Shown: piece by piece, positions 24,730 to 36,300 of the stretch
How positions within the stretch are numbered: position 1 is the first letter of the stretch
Layout of the letters: every line of letters starts with the position of its first letter
Assembly: GCA_029721515.1 (NCBI GenBank)
Contig: CM056553.1
Span: forward strand, 3,175,001 to 3,239,000
Direction of reading: 5' to 3'
Length of the DNA: 64,000 bases
Source: Synanceia verrucosa
Lineage: Eukaryota > Chordata > Actinopteri > Perciformes > Synanceiidae
Notes under the pieces: model-generated
Told to the model about the DNA's origin: nothing
The model's input: only the letters and a program-made list of their open reading frames with translations
Database searches by the model: none
Position numbers and translations under genes: made by a program

Positions 24730-24927
24730 GTAAATTGGGAGTGGGTTTGCAAAAATAGGTTGATTGCACAGCCCTACTCTGGGTGATGACGTAACCGGCG
24801 TTGCAAACAGAATTGAAGTGACTGGATCTGTCTGCTGGATCGTCCTCATTCATCAGATATCCGATCCAGCTAATTAGTCAATATTGGAGCCAATATCCGA
24901 TCCCGGCATCAGATCGGTGCATCTCTA
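24730..24927 (-). mobile_element. Partial copy of the 10.85-kb hAT family (left end)
   Basis: Read on the minus strand this matches the left 180-200 bp of the 10851-11521 element: TAGAGATGCACCGATCTGAT, TTGACTAATTAGCTGGATCG, and GATGAATGAGGACGATCCAG. The remainder is missing. Confidence 0.8.
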
Positions 24928-24934
24928 ATATGTA

Positions 24935-25080
24935 GTCTACATATACAGTGTTAACTTCATGTATACATACTGTATATACAACTTTTATTTATGTAAAATA
25001 TCACAATATACCGCAATAATGTATCGTATCACGATACATATCATATCGTGACGTCCTTGCTAATACCCAGCCCTTGCTGC
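24935..25080. mobile_element. hAT-like MITE remnant (CACGATA terminus)
   Basis: ATATCACAATATACCGCAAT, ATATCGTGACGTCCTTGC and TAATACCCAGCCCTTGC match the end of the copy at 56290-56573. The ending fits the TAGGGCTGGGTATT-type inverted terminus of fish hAT MITEs. Confidence 0.5.
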
Positions 25081-25246
25081 AATACCTGAGTTCTTCCTTG
25101 ATGGATCAATAACAGCCTTATCTTATTATCAGATCAACATTTCTGTCTGTTTATGACATGTAACCTCCCCATCGGCCTCAGCTGTACTCTGTGCTAACTG
25201 CTAACTCTCTTCATGCTAATACACTAGCCTGATCTAAACATGAGTA

Positions 25247-26283
25247 CAGCTGAAACCAGAGGTTTATATACACTGTGCAAAAAGACAAATAACACATTTT
25301 TTCTTACCGTCTGAAGTTAAATCAGTCTAAACCTCTCCTGTTTCGGATCATTTAGGATCACCAAAATTATTTCATTTTGCTAAATGCCACAATAATGAGA
25401 GAGAATATATTTTAGATTTTTTTTTATTACTTTATTCAAGGACAAAAGTTTACATACACACACAAACACGTTCATCTGTACAAAAAATTATACGCAAGTA
25501 TAAACATCATGGGAATGTCCAGCCATCACACCGCTCAGTAAGGAGACGGGCTCTGTGTCCCAGAGATGAACGTGTTTTGGTCCGAAATCTGCGAATCAAC
25601 CCCAGAACAAAAGCTAAAGACCTTGTGAAGATGCTGGCTGAGGCTGGCTGAAGCTGTTTTTTACAGTTTGCAAAAAGACACCAAGGCAAAGATCTAAACT
25701 TCTGGAGACATGTCCTGTGGTCTGATGAAACTAAAGTGGAGCTGTTTGACACAAATGACCTCCGTTACATTTGGAGGAAAAAGGGGGAAGCTTGTAGACC
25801 TGAGAACACCATACCAACTGTGAAGCACGGAGGTGGTAGCATCATGTTGTGGGGCTGTTTTGCTGCAGCAGGAAGTGGAGCTCTTCATAAAATAAAATTA
25901 AAACTTGTGGGCAGATATGAAGAGGCATGTGCGAGCAAGGCAACCGACAAACCTGACTCAGTTACAGCAGTTCTGTCAGAAATCCAGCAGAGTACTGTCA
26001 GAAGCTTGTGGAAGGTTACCCAAAACATTTGACCCAAGTCATGCAGTTCAACGGCAATGCTACTAAATACTAAGGAAATGGATGTAAACTTTTGACCTTG
26101 AATAAAGTAATAAAAAAATGTCTAAAATTTGTCTCATTATTGTGGCATTTAGCAAAATGACATAATTTTGGTGATCCTAAATGACCTGAAACAGGAAACA
26201 GGTTTAGACTGATTGAACTTCAGACGGTAAGAAAAAATGTGTTGTCTTTTTGCACAGTGTATGTAAACCTCTAGTTTCAACTG
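25247..26283 (+). mobile_element. Tc1/Sleeping Beauty-like transposon, internally deleted
   Basis: Long inverted terminal repeats of roughly 200 bp (about 25247-25460 and 26075-26283) begin CAGCTGAAACCAGAGGTTTA and, in reverse, CAGTTGAAACTAGAGGTTTA. They are flanked by TA on both sides (25245-25246, 26284-26285), the Tc1/mariner target. Inner repeats (CAAGGACAAAAGTTTACATA / CAAGGTCAAAAGTTTACATC) give the IR/DR layout of fish Tc1 elements. At 1037 bp it is well below the usual 1.6 kb. Confidence 0.93.
25530..26035 (+). pseudogene. Broken Tc1-family transposase
   Basis: One frame reads DERVLVRNLRINPRTKAKDL (N-terminal DNA-binding part) and hits a stop at about 25650. After a deletion, another frame reads RHQGKDLNFWRHVLWSDETK, with the first catalytic Asp, and then GGGSIMLWGCFAAAGSG, before joining a C-terminal piece. 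The segments that would carry the second Asp and the Glu of the DDE triad are missing, so no active enzyme can be made. Confidence 0.92.
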
Positions 26284-27162
26284 TATACCTGCTTTACATC
26301 AGGATGTTAGCATGTGTTTAGCTCAAAGCGCTGCTGTGCTTCATTACCTAGAATCTCCCAGAGCTGCCGGCATGGCTGCAGACATTTATTATTCCATAAA
26401 TATGATATTCACTGCCGCTCCCAGAGAATAATTTGGATTTAGGAGCACAGCTTGTTCCTGCAGAGAGTCGCCTGTCTGTCACTCTTCACTGTGGAAGCCA
26501 AATTAAAATCTAAAATGTGCACACTATACTGGGATTGTTTTCATGCTTAGCAAAAGCACACAGCATTTATACTTCTTTATTTTGCACATGCACAGTATGA
26601 CAATTCACTCCAATTTCAGACATGAAGACCAGCCATAGTTTGTCTGTTCATCTATTTATCTGTGAGCAGATGGAAATATCTGCCATAAATGCTCTTTTGA
26701 TCTGATACACATTTTTTTGCATAGTGACAGTTTTTGCTCAGGGATTACAGATTTAAATTAGCTTCAGCTAAATCTGGTGCAAAGCAAATTTCCTCTCTTC
26801 AAGATAAACATATTTCACACGTCGTCCCTGATGTAAATATATTTAATAAAGTAATAAGGATAAAAGCGAGAACCTCACTTGCTGAGTTCTGTGTTAATAA
26901 ATTGGCTGAAAGTTTGCTCTGTTCTCCTCTCAAATGTCATCTTCTGCAATTTCAGTTTCAAACAAATAGAAATAACGTTTCTGAACAAGTTTTACTGCAG
27001 TTACAAACCCAGCAGATACAGATACGATGAATGTGAGCATCCAGCCTCCATTTAGATAGTCATTTGATTCACTAATATAGAAAGTGAATAACATGACAAT
27101 ATGTCAGTATTTAAATGGAGATGAAGACCAAAAGAAAAGACTGCAGACGTCATGGTTACATC
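26284..27162. other. Intergenic, no gene recognised
   Basis: AT-rich sequence. The open frame at 26734-27030 shows no domain and no splice context. No repeat family is recognised. Confidence 0.3.
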
Positions 27163-27972
27163 AGGGTTCTTGCTCCATTTTAAAAGTCAAATTTAATACT
27201 TTTTAAGACCTTAACAAATATAATTTAAGACCCAAAAATGTCATGACAATTTCTATGGTAGAAAATGTCAATGTATTGTAGGGCCCGACCAATATGGAGT
27301 TTTTGAAGCCAATGCTGATATCGATATTAGCAGGAAAATAAATCTGATGACTGATTAATCTCCAGTAATCATTTTTTTTCAGCCCTTTAACACTTTTAAC
27401 AACGATATAACTTGAAGGCAAAAGACTTAACTTTTTTTTCTACACCTTACATTTCACAACAGTACAAAGACGTGAATTTTGTGAACAAAATACTGCAGTA
27501 AGGCTACGTTCAGACTGCAGCCTGAAGTGACCCAAATCTGATTTTTTCACCCCTATGCGACCTGTATCTGATCTTTTAATTACAGGCTGAACGACACAGA
27601 TCCAGTTTTTTCAAATGCAACCCAGGCCACTTGGATATGCGGTCCTAAAACCGATACATCTTTTGACCTGCGACTTCAGTCTGAACGGCCAGGACACATT
27701 CATCCGACCTACACCTCATCAACAAGCTACAAATTTAATTGGAAATGTGAACGACCTTGCAAAAAAGTCAGATTTCACAAAAAATCCCAATTGAGCACTA
27801 AGCCCTGCAGTCTGAATGTAGCCCAAATGTCTGAATGCTGTGTTTTCCTATTTGCATTAAATGAACCATCTTTCATAATACCTACAGCAAATTTACAGTA
27901 GATTTAAGACAATTTAAAATCTTAATTACCCAGATTTTAAGACTTTTTTTTGGGAACTGTGGAAACCTGTAT
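27163..27972 (+). mobile_element. Family B repeat (CAGGGTT hAT-like), copy 1, with nested MITE
   Basis: It begins CAGGGTTCTTGCTCCATTTT and contains TAATACTTTTTAAGACCTTA, GTAGGGCCCGACCAATATGG and TTTTCAGCCCTTTAACACTT. It ends with TTAATTACCCAGATTTTAAG and GGGAACTGTGGAAACCTG. It is interrupted at 27502-27822 by another inverted-repeat element. CAGGGTT termini suggest hAT origin; no transposase is present. Confidence 0.75.
27502..27822. mobile_element. Nested MITE (GGCTACGTTCAGACTGCAG termini)
   Basis: The left end GGCTACGTTCAGACTGCAG and the right end CTGCAGTCTGAATGTAGCC are inverted copies with one mismatch. It lies inside family B copy 1, whose sequence resumes at CTGAATGCTGTGTTTTCC. A related single end (GGCTTCGTTCACACTGCAG) occurs at about 29996. 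Confidence 0.8.
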
Positions 27973-28050
27973 ATCAAACAATAGAAATGAAATTATGAAT
28001 GTTGCTGTAAACAAACGAGTCAGTGCAGCGTCAGGACACTTTTAAAGGCA

Positions 28051-28056
28051 TTTATT
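28051..28056 (-). promoter_or_regulatory. pcgf3: Candidate distal poly(A) signal of pcgf3
   Basis: The sense-strand hexamer is AATAAA. The sequence downstream (toward lower coordinates) contains AAAGTGTCCTG, a plausible GU-rich element. A family B transposon lies immediately beyond, so this is the last clean signal before repeats. Confidence 0.5.
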
Positions 28057-31000
28057 GATGAAATACACACTTAGGTTTTGACAAAAGCTCCTGTAGTTTT
28101 GTACGTAAGAAATTCCAGCCCCGTTCTAGACCCCAAAACTCCTTGAATTCAATGTGTCAATGGAAACCAGTTCATTACATGTGCAATAAATAACAATAAT
28201 ACAAAAGGAGGCAAGGAAAACGGACACCTGAATAAGTGCCTGTGTTAACCTGACGAAAAAAAAACAAAAATCTGAGAAAACTGTCACAGGAAAAAGTGGG
28301 AGGAAAAAAGAAAGAGAGACAAGACTAAAATAAAATCCAGTCGTTTTGTATTTCGGGTGCATTAGTGTATGTTCTGAGATTTCCTGGTCACCCTCAGGAC
28401 CAGAAGGCATTTAGTGACCTGAGGAACTGACTGGAAAAAAAAAAAATATATATGTTGTGCGCTGAAACCTGGAACGATCTGAGAACCGTATATTGCACAT
28501 CTTCCATGCAAATACAAGAACCACATCGCCAGATTCACATGAATTTTTTTTTTTTTTTCTGCTTGACCAAAAAAAAAAAAAAAATTGTTATACACAGAGC
28601 GTTGGGTAGACATTAACACACCTGGAACGATACAAAGAAAAGGGAATTTAATTGCAAATTCATGATTTAAGCCGCTCGAGATAAAAAAAATTGTGGACAA
28701 AAAAATGAAAGAAAATCTCTTTAAAAAAAAAAAAAAAAAAACTACTGCAGAAGTCCCCATAAATAAATAACAAGAATAAGAAATTGGACATCTGCTATGG
28801 CTCATGGGGGGAAGGTCTCGTGACTGTGGAGCAATTCCCCAAATTATGTGGGAATTACTGAAAAAAAATCTCAATCGAGTATGCAAGGGTCGAGGGGAGT
28901 CATTGCCCATCCCACCACCAGTGAATAATCTCTAAAAGCAACAGTCCTGAAGTGGTGAAACGATCCATAATTTAACCACCTCCCATGAAGGCAGCGCCGC
29001 CCCGGCTAGACCAAAAAAAAAAAAAAGAATTTTGGAGTGTTTTTCAGTCCATGTGACCCCAGAGGTCTCCTCCTCCTCTATCTGTGAGATTACTGAGCTT
29101 TACAGAGGACTCACAAATAATGGAAGAGGAGTGTGAGCTGGGCAACAAAGAAAGCTATCACACTGCCAGAGTGGACTCTTATTACAGCGGAGTGAACATA
29201 GAGGAGCCAGGAGTGATTCTGCTGCCAACGGGCTTGAAATGAATGTTGCACAAGCCTCTAGGATTGTGCAAAGAAGACGAAGAAATCATCAGTGGTGGGG
29301 TGTAACACGGCCCGCTGGTTACTGACAGGAAGTAAACAAACAGGTCTGACAGGTGGTCAAGGTCAAAATGGAGAAGACAAGGGCGAGAGACGAAGCTCTG
29401 ACAGATCATGGGAGACCTTTCAGAGTCGAGGCTCCTCTAAGCCTCTTAGATCGGCTGTCAGGCGTAGCGGCGCTGATGTCTCAGTGTCAAAAAGCAAACA
29501 TTGACCTATTTTGGTCAAAAGAAGGGCGGGAATTATTTTGAGTTTTAAGTCTCACTCTGAATCTGAGCAAGCACACCCAGTTTCTCACCAGATTTCTTTG
29601 AATTTTCACAGCATCAGCGCCGTCACGCTGAGTGACTTTCCACAGCGAGCCCAGGCGACGGGTAAACCGAACCCGACAAATCAATGAGGGAAAACGGCAG
29701 CACCTTCTGTGTTTGCACAGTGAGACAGCTCCGACAAGAAAAGATACCCGAAGGACTGGAGCACGAACGAGTTCAGTGCAAAAAGGGAAAAAAAAGACGA
29801 GAGGAGAAGTTTGCAGCACAGTGCTTTTCTGTCTCTGACTGATTCTTTCTAGAAGTTTGATCAAGGAGTTGTTAGCACCAAAGGAAGCACCGGCGCCAGA
29901 GACGTTTCTGATCGTCACTGTGACGAAGACACCAGTCAGTCACACAGATCACAGGGTTCAATACTCAAAAACAAGTAAAAGCAGAACATGAAAGGCTTCG
30001 TTCACACTGCAGACATTTGTGAGAAGGAACGGAGGAAAAACCAGGTTTGACTTTTTCAAAAATGATCTGTGTGTGGGATTTGATGGCATGGAGCGGTGAT
30101 TTCAGTTTGTCCAGTTCTGATTTTCAGAGGATTAAATAAGAAAACTTAAATTATCAACATAATATTTCTGCCAACAGATCCCCTTAAATGCTGCACCGCT
30201 CCTTTCCAGAAACCAAAAAAACACAAAGGTGCAGCAGTGTGAACACAAATAAAAAAAACTAGATACTGATGCATCCTTTGTTTCAGTGCCTGTCCTTCTC
30301 ATCAGAACAACAGTATGATTTCGAAAAATGTGTTGGTGACATCTGTTTCTGCTTGTAGTCATGGTTACAGTAGCACCGCGTCGCAGCTTAATCACCTGAG
30401 GAGAAAGCTTCGTGAACACTGAAGAGGTGACGACTGAAGTTAAAGAGCAGTAAACTGTTAGCAGGTCAGGATCACTGCCACGTCGACCTCACAGACCGAA
30501 TTTCTACTAAATAAAACACCCAGTCTGCACTTCAAAAGACATGATAGCACACATTATTACATTTATTTCCTGGTAGTGCTCATTGTTTTTGGTTTTTAAA
30601 CACTTCCAAGAGTAGATGGGTTTAATTTATACTTTATTTTTGGGTAAAAAGCACCAATTTATTTCTTGAAAAATGGAAAGTGTTGAATGTTTGTTCTGCA
30701 AATTATATTTTTACACTCAGATTCTCACCTAGACCTTTTTAAACCAAAACAATGACCACCTTCCAGAAGTTGCTGCACCTCGAATCACATTCTAGGTCCT
30801 TATGAGGAACTGCTCCTGTACATTTCTCTATTTTACTTTATTTTCACATCCCCAATTCTCCAGATCTTGGATTCATCACTGTGAATATAACAATGACAAG
30901 AGGGTTTCCAACAGATTTGAGACTCGAGAAGGTTGTCAAATGAATATATATTTGTGGAGCCTCGTGCTGCATGTGAACACAGATAAACAGTTTGCAATGC

Positions 31001-32511
31001 AAAGGGTGAAGAATTAAAGATAGGTCAGTGAGGTAATACTACTAGAGGTCTGACATGGCGTTCATGGTGACGTTAAAGACATTTTGTTTGCTGCGTCACA
31101 CAGTTCAGAACAGCGAGCTCCTGAGGAACAAACCTCCTCAAAATTAGAAACAGACATTTCTTATAAGCACCAAATGACCAAACAGTAGTCATTTTATTCA
31201 AAATTTCATTATCAAAACGCTCAAAAAAAAAAAAATCTCCCTGTGCGAAACCTGAATTTGCGAGTTCTCAAAAATACTCGCACAATGTTGTGTTTTGTTT
31301 TGTGAAGTCAACAATATTGAACGGCGGCTATCCTGCAACGAAATCAAACCCAAGTTTTACACTACAGTAGTTTTTGGACAAAAATAACATCCAGACGTTT
31401 TCTTAAAACACGGTGCACATCTGAAACTCCAACTGGCAGTGAGAAGTGACTGAAGACATCCCATAAACACGACGACGGCGTCATACCGAGGAAGAGAGCT
31501 CTCTGTTTAACATTTTTAGCTCTTAACTGACAAATTCACATCCTGCAGATGAGAAAACGTCCAAACTTGTTGTATCTTAATTTAATTTGGGCAAATGGGA
31601 CGTGAACAGGATACATCCACTTTGTCAGTGACTACGTTTACGAGCACAGAATTTTTTTTTTCTTTTGTCCTTATTCCAAAAAATCCATCATAATACTGAA
31701 CTGTTTACACAGCTAGTGAAAATCAATATTCCATTAATATTCCTGTTCCTTTCATCCCTTCTAGAAAAAGATTTCTTTGTGCATCCAATAATATCTGCAG
31801 ATATCTTTCCTTCCAACCATTTTTATTTTGAGCATGCATCTCTGCAAACTGTTGTCTGTGCTGACAGTCAACAGTGAATAGAGACGTATATTCTGAACGT
31901 ATGCATGGATAATACTCAGAGCTGGTCGTTTCAGCAAACCACAGATGTGTTGAACATGGAAAATAGCTGGAATATCAGTGTGCACGTTAACGTAGTCACT
32001 GAGGCTAATAAGGAAGCCAGGCTGGTGTGTATTTTAAGTTTGTACTGCAGCTTTGAGAGAAAACAGAACGAAATGCACGGTGCAAACAACATCTGCTGCA
32101 ACCCAAAAAGCTGCAAACATGTGGGTGTGAAGGAGTGCACAAACACCAGGATGGATATTAATGAATAAATGTGAAATCTAGGGACGTCCTCTGCCCAAAT
32201 ATCGCAGTTTGTTAGGTCTTGAAGGCATTTTTTGAGTGATTTGGCGGATAATCAGCAGCATGGGGGGAAGCTTTCTTCTTAACGTGTTGTGATGCTAAGA
32301 GAGCACATACACACAAACGGCAGGAGGATATCTGATATATTTGTTTTGTGTCTTTCTCAGACAACATAAAGATGCATCTCTATATTTTGATACTGATAGT
32401 GAGTCTGTCTCCGGACAGACACTTCTGGGATCCACTCTCTTTTTTTTTTTTAACAGTCTAAAGTCTCTCTTACTCTCTTCAGTCTCTCTCTCTCTCTCTG
32501 TAATGACATTT

Positions 32512-32519
32512 TATGTACA
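32512..32519 (-). promoter_or_regulatory. Pumilio-type motif in the pcgf3 3' UTR
   Basis: The minus strand reads TGTACATA, a match to the Pumilio recognition element UGUANAUA. It lies next to a (GA)n tract (CT on the plus strand, about 32480-32499). Function is inferred from the motif only. Confidence 0.35.
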
Positions 32520-33264
32520 ATATTGGTATATAGAACATAAATTACTACACATTTTTTTAAGCCTATTCACAATTGACAATCATCAAGAACCCAATAGCAA
32601 ATTAGACAAAGCCAAACAAAATGAAAATTAAAAAAAGGACAATTTACTTGATAAACAGCTTAAATTGATGCCTGTTATAGAACTTTTTCCATATACTTTC
32701 TGTGCTCCCAAGATGTGTCGAGTGTATTGTTGCAGAAAAACAACAAAAAAAATGTTAAAAAAAAAAAAAAACCTTCCTTTTCCCGTCTCAGTCATCGTCT
32801 CTGGAGGATGAAATTTGCATGAAGCTCAAAAAGACGGTAACGTGATTCCCGACATCTTGTTTGCGTGTAAACAGAGCACCAGTAGTGTCTTGGTTCCATG
32901 TGTCTCTTCTGTACAAAAGTATAAATATATGCTTTCTCTCCATTAGTTTTTTTTTTCTTTTTCATTTTGTTCACATATCTAGGATGTAGCGGCCGAAAAA
33001 AAAAAAGGTTGTTTTAGTTCCCAAAAACACATCAGTGTTGCAGAAACTGTGCTGGAGGTTGCCAGTTTTGTCTTGCAGTCGTGCCCTCCCTCCCCCTTTT
33101 TTAGACCCCGATTTGCTGGCTTGTGTTGACATTTAGCGTCGGGAGTTTGCTTGGTGTTGGTCGTCTTTGCATAAATTAAAAAAAGGTATCGGCACAGTTT
33201 GCGGCCACTGGGTAAAAAAGAAAAAAAATAATGAAAAACAAAACAACCGTTGTGTCCGTTTTAG

Positions 33265-33312
33265 CTACAGCAGATCCATCTTGGGTCTGTAATGGAGCAG
33301 GAGGGGGGATTT
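33265..33312 (-). CDS. pcgf3: pcgf3 last coding exon (residues 227-241 and stop)
   Basis: A 48-nt terminal coding segment after acceptor CCCCTCCAG encodes KSPLLLHYRPKMDLL followed by TAG (33267-33265). The preceding intron is 214 nt. The exon continues into the 3' UTR. Confidence 0.96.
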   Translation of the reverse strand, partial: KSPLLLHYRPKMDLL

Positions 33313-36300
33313 CTGGAGGGGAAACAAAAAAATACAACCTCAGAACGAGCCGAGGCAGCCTGCAGGGCTCTCGCACCACTTGCAAAGATGATACAAACTG
33401 AATGCATAACGTGAAAATGGGGAATTAATAAAAATATATTAGATGCATAATGTCAAAAATACCACTGTTATAACTCCTAAGTATCGCGTTAAACCACAAT
33501 ATTCATGTCTCTGAAGCATAACTTACCTTAAATCTCCATCTTGTCACGACGACAAATTTCAAAGTGTGGTCCTTTCCCAGGATTTCCTCGTTGCATAAAA
33601 TGTCCAGCTGTGGAAAAACAAAGAGAAGGAGAAATAATTCAGCAGCTGTAACAAGCTCAAAGACCTCCGCTGCTGTTGAGCATCAGGAATCAGACTTTCA
33701 CCTTCACCTCCTCTCTGCTCTGAGGGTTCCTGCCTGGTTTATAACATGGCTGTTACACAGAGAGGAAGCTTATTGACATGTGGCCTCTGGCTCCGGAGCA
33801 GCAGCGAGGCATTTTGGGAGAACACAAGTTCAATACTGAACACGAGGCCGGTTCCTCAGATCCAGCTCACCCTGTGAAGTCAGCACCTCACATCTGCATC
33901 TGACAATCAATACTGAGAGACCAGACAGGGGGAGCTCGAACACTGCTGCAGCGCCACCTGCTGCCTCTGACCGGATCAACACCAGCCTTCATCAGCACCG
34001 AGCAGTGGAGGCTGTCCATTGCTGCAGATTTTAAATCAATCTGGGCTTTTGTGTCAAAATGAAAGAAGTAAAAACTACAGAGAAGAACATTCCTGATCCT
34101 TTGTGAGTTCCCTGAACAAAACAGAAAAGTTGTGCATCACAGCAGAATAAACCTGCAGAAGAATTTTAAGCAAAAATGTCAAAGCCTTGTTTATTTTAGC
34201 TTCTCAGATCTGAATATCTGCTGTTTTCTTTGTATTCAGTGATAGGAAATTGACAACCTTCAGGATTTGGACAGTTATGTAGCGCTACTTTTCACTATTT
34301 TCTGGCACTTAGAGCCAAAATGGATCTTCCACAAGCTGCTGGCTCGGCAGCTGTCACTACTAATAATAGTCATGTTCCTTGTTTCCATTCAAACTTCCTC
34401 ACTAGATTCAGGGATTTCTGAAGCGAGTGCTGCTAGCGAGTTTTACTGGAAAACAATTGGCAACAGACAAAAAAAAGTCCTCTGGTTCCCAAATAAAGAT
34501 TCAGGATCATAAGAGGAGAAGAGGAAGACAAAAACGGCATTCTCACTTTTCAAAAATCTTTGCTTAATAATAAACATCTCTTTCCTTTTCGTCTACTTCC
34601 CATCACAAATTAATACTTTAACGATGCTCTTTGGTGGATTATTTGTTTGCTGAATTACAGGAGAAGCTTAGACACATTCAGAAAAGACGGTTAATCTAAC
34701 TTTATCAGCATGTTTGATCATTAGTTACGACTGTGTTGTTAGTTTCCATTATTTTTTGAATGGAGTTCTGCTTCATGACCTGCTTTAATGCTCCTCTGTT
34801 AACGCGGCAGCAGCCCTAAATATAATATCACTGAATTTAAAAATATAATTTGGACAAGTTCAGCGGGCCTGCTTTAAGAAGCCCAAAGGGCTATATATGG
34901 CCCGTGAGCCATAGTTTGAGCCATGTCTGGTCTAAGCCCTTGTTGTTTTTCTTATGCATTGTTGAAGAGTTTCTTCTATTCATGTATTCATGCGTTCACT
35001 TCCTGCAGAGATGCTCAGATATGTGACAGGACAACAGTGGGGGGGTTTTGAGTCTACGTTTTACAGCGCTTGACTCGCCGCTGAAAACAGACTCGGCGCG
35101 AACAACAGCAGCTTTTGATAGCCACCAGATAGGACAACAATGGCTGCACTAAGGAGGCCGACGATATGATGGAGCCGACCCACTCATCTCTGTGACAGCC
35201 AGCAAAAAAAGAGAAGGAGAGTAAAAAATAGAAGACACGAAGGCGTCTGTGATGATTATTCACGGCGTTATAAAAATCCATCTGTCAATTTATCGCCTAC
35301 TCTTCCCCCTGCTGCTCTGAGCAGGACGGAGAAGACAATAAATAAAAAAATTACCACATCTAGATATCATAAGGGCTCGTTTCCTGCTAAATATAACAAA
35401 CACAAAGGGCCTCGTGTGATTCAGTGTGAAAAAGTATAATTAACAGAGCTTTGGTAATTAACTAAAACAACATGCATCATGGTCGCCTGGTCTTTCTGTA
35501 CCTCATTAAATGATGTCAGGTTAAGCTTTTTGGCGATGAACTTCTTGAGGTGGAGGACCGTCGCTTGTGCCGAGCAGCGGATCCATTTGCGCTTCAGACC
35601 TCGAAGCTTGCTGCTGTTGCACTCCAAGCAGATGCTGACCTGTTGGGAGGAAACGAGAGCAGAAGATGAGCATCCTCGATAAATATGATTTAAGACCCAA
35701 AAATATCCTAACAATTTATCTGGTAGAAAATAGTCAATTTATTGTAGGGCCCGACCAACATGGAGTTTTTGAGGCCGATGCCAATATTGATATTTAGTGG
35801 TTAAAAAAAAAAAAAAATCTGATAATGGATTAATCTCAAAAAAAATATTTTTTATGATTTTTTTTTTTTTCAGCCCTTCAGGCATAACACTTAACTTTTT
35901 ACTACAACTTTAATTCTCACAACTTTCAAGAACAAAGAAGTGAACTGTGTAACTAAAATAATGTGCAAAAATTACAGTAAATCTCTCAGTAATGTGTTTT
36001 CCTGTTAGTATTAAATACACCATCTGAAAATTTAATACCTACAGCAAATTTACAGGGAATTTTAGACAATTTAACACCTTAATTATCCAGATTTTAATTT
36101 AATAGCAGGAACCCGGTCACTTATGCAGATAGTACTGATGTGTAAAAATGTCACAACGAGTCGAATTCGTCAGTCTCAGTTGGTAAATCCACATTCAGAG
36201 TTGGTTCCTCCTTCCTGGTTCCAAACCGGAACCAACATGGCCGCTCACTGGAAACTGTTTCTTGTATATATTATGAAAATAATCCAACAGAAATGTCCGA

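Larger units (their letters stand above)
28030..33264 (-). other. pcgf3: Probable pcgf3 3' untranslated region
   Basis: About 5.2 kb follow the stop codon and are nearly free of the transposons that crowd the rest of the window, apart from a possible MITE end near 29993. A minus-strand AATAAA lies at 28056-28051, with a GT-rich stretch just after it near 28030-28040. Several other minus-strand AATAAA hexamers occur inside (for example near 30561, 30628 and 31189), so shorter isoforms are likely. Homopolymer runs at 28437-28446, 28544-28558, 28568-28584 and 28720-28740 are T-rich on the sense strand. The open frames here are low-complexity shadows. The extent is inferred; no transcript was available. 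Confidence 0.6.

Noticed and set aside
1..28000. Search for complexin 1 (cplx1), which neighbours PCGF3 in human
   Set aside because: No complexin coding exon was recognised on either strand. It may lie outside the window or the gene order may differ.
28362..28910. Minus-strand frame of 182 residues
   Set aside because: It runs through poly-T stretches of the inferred pcgf3 3' UTR, giving long Phe runs. Not a plausible protein.
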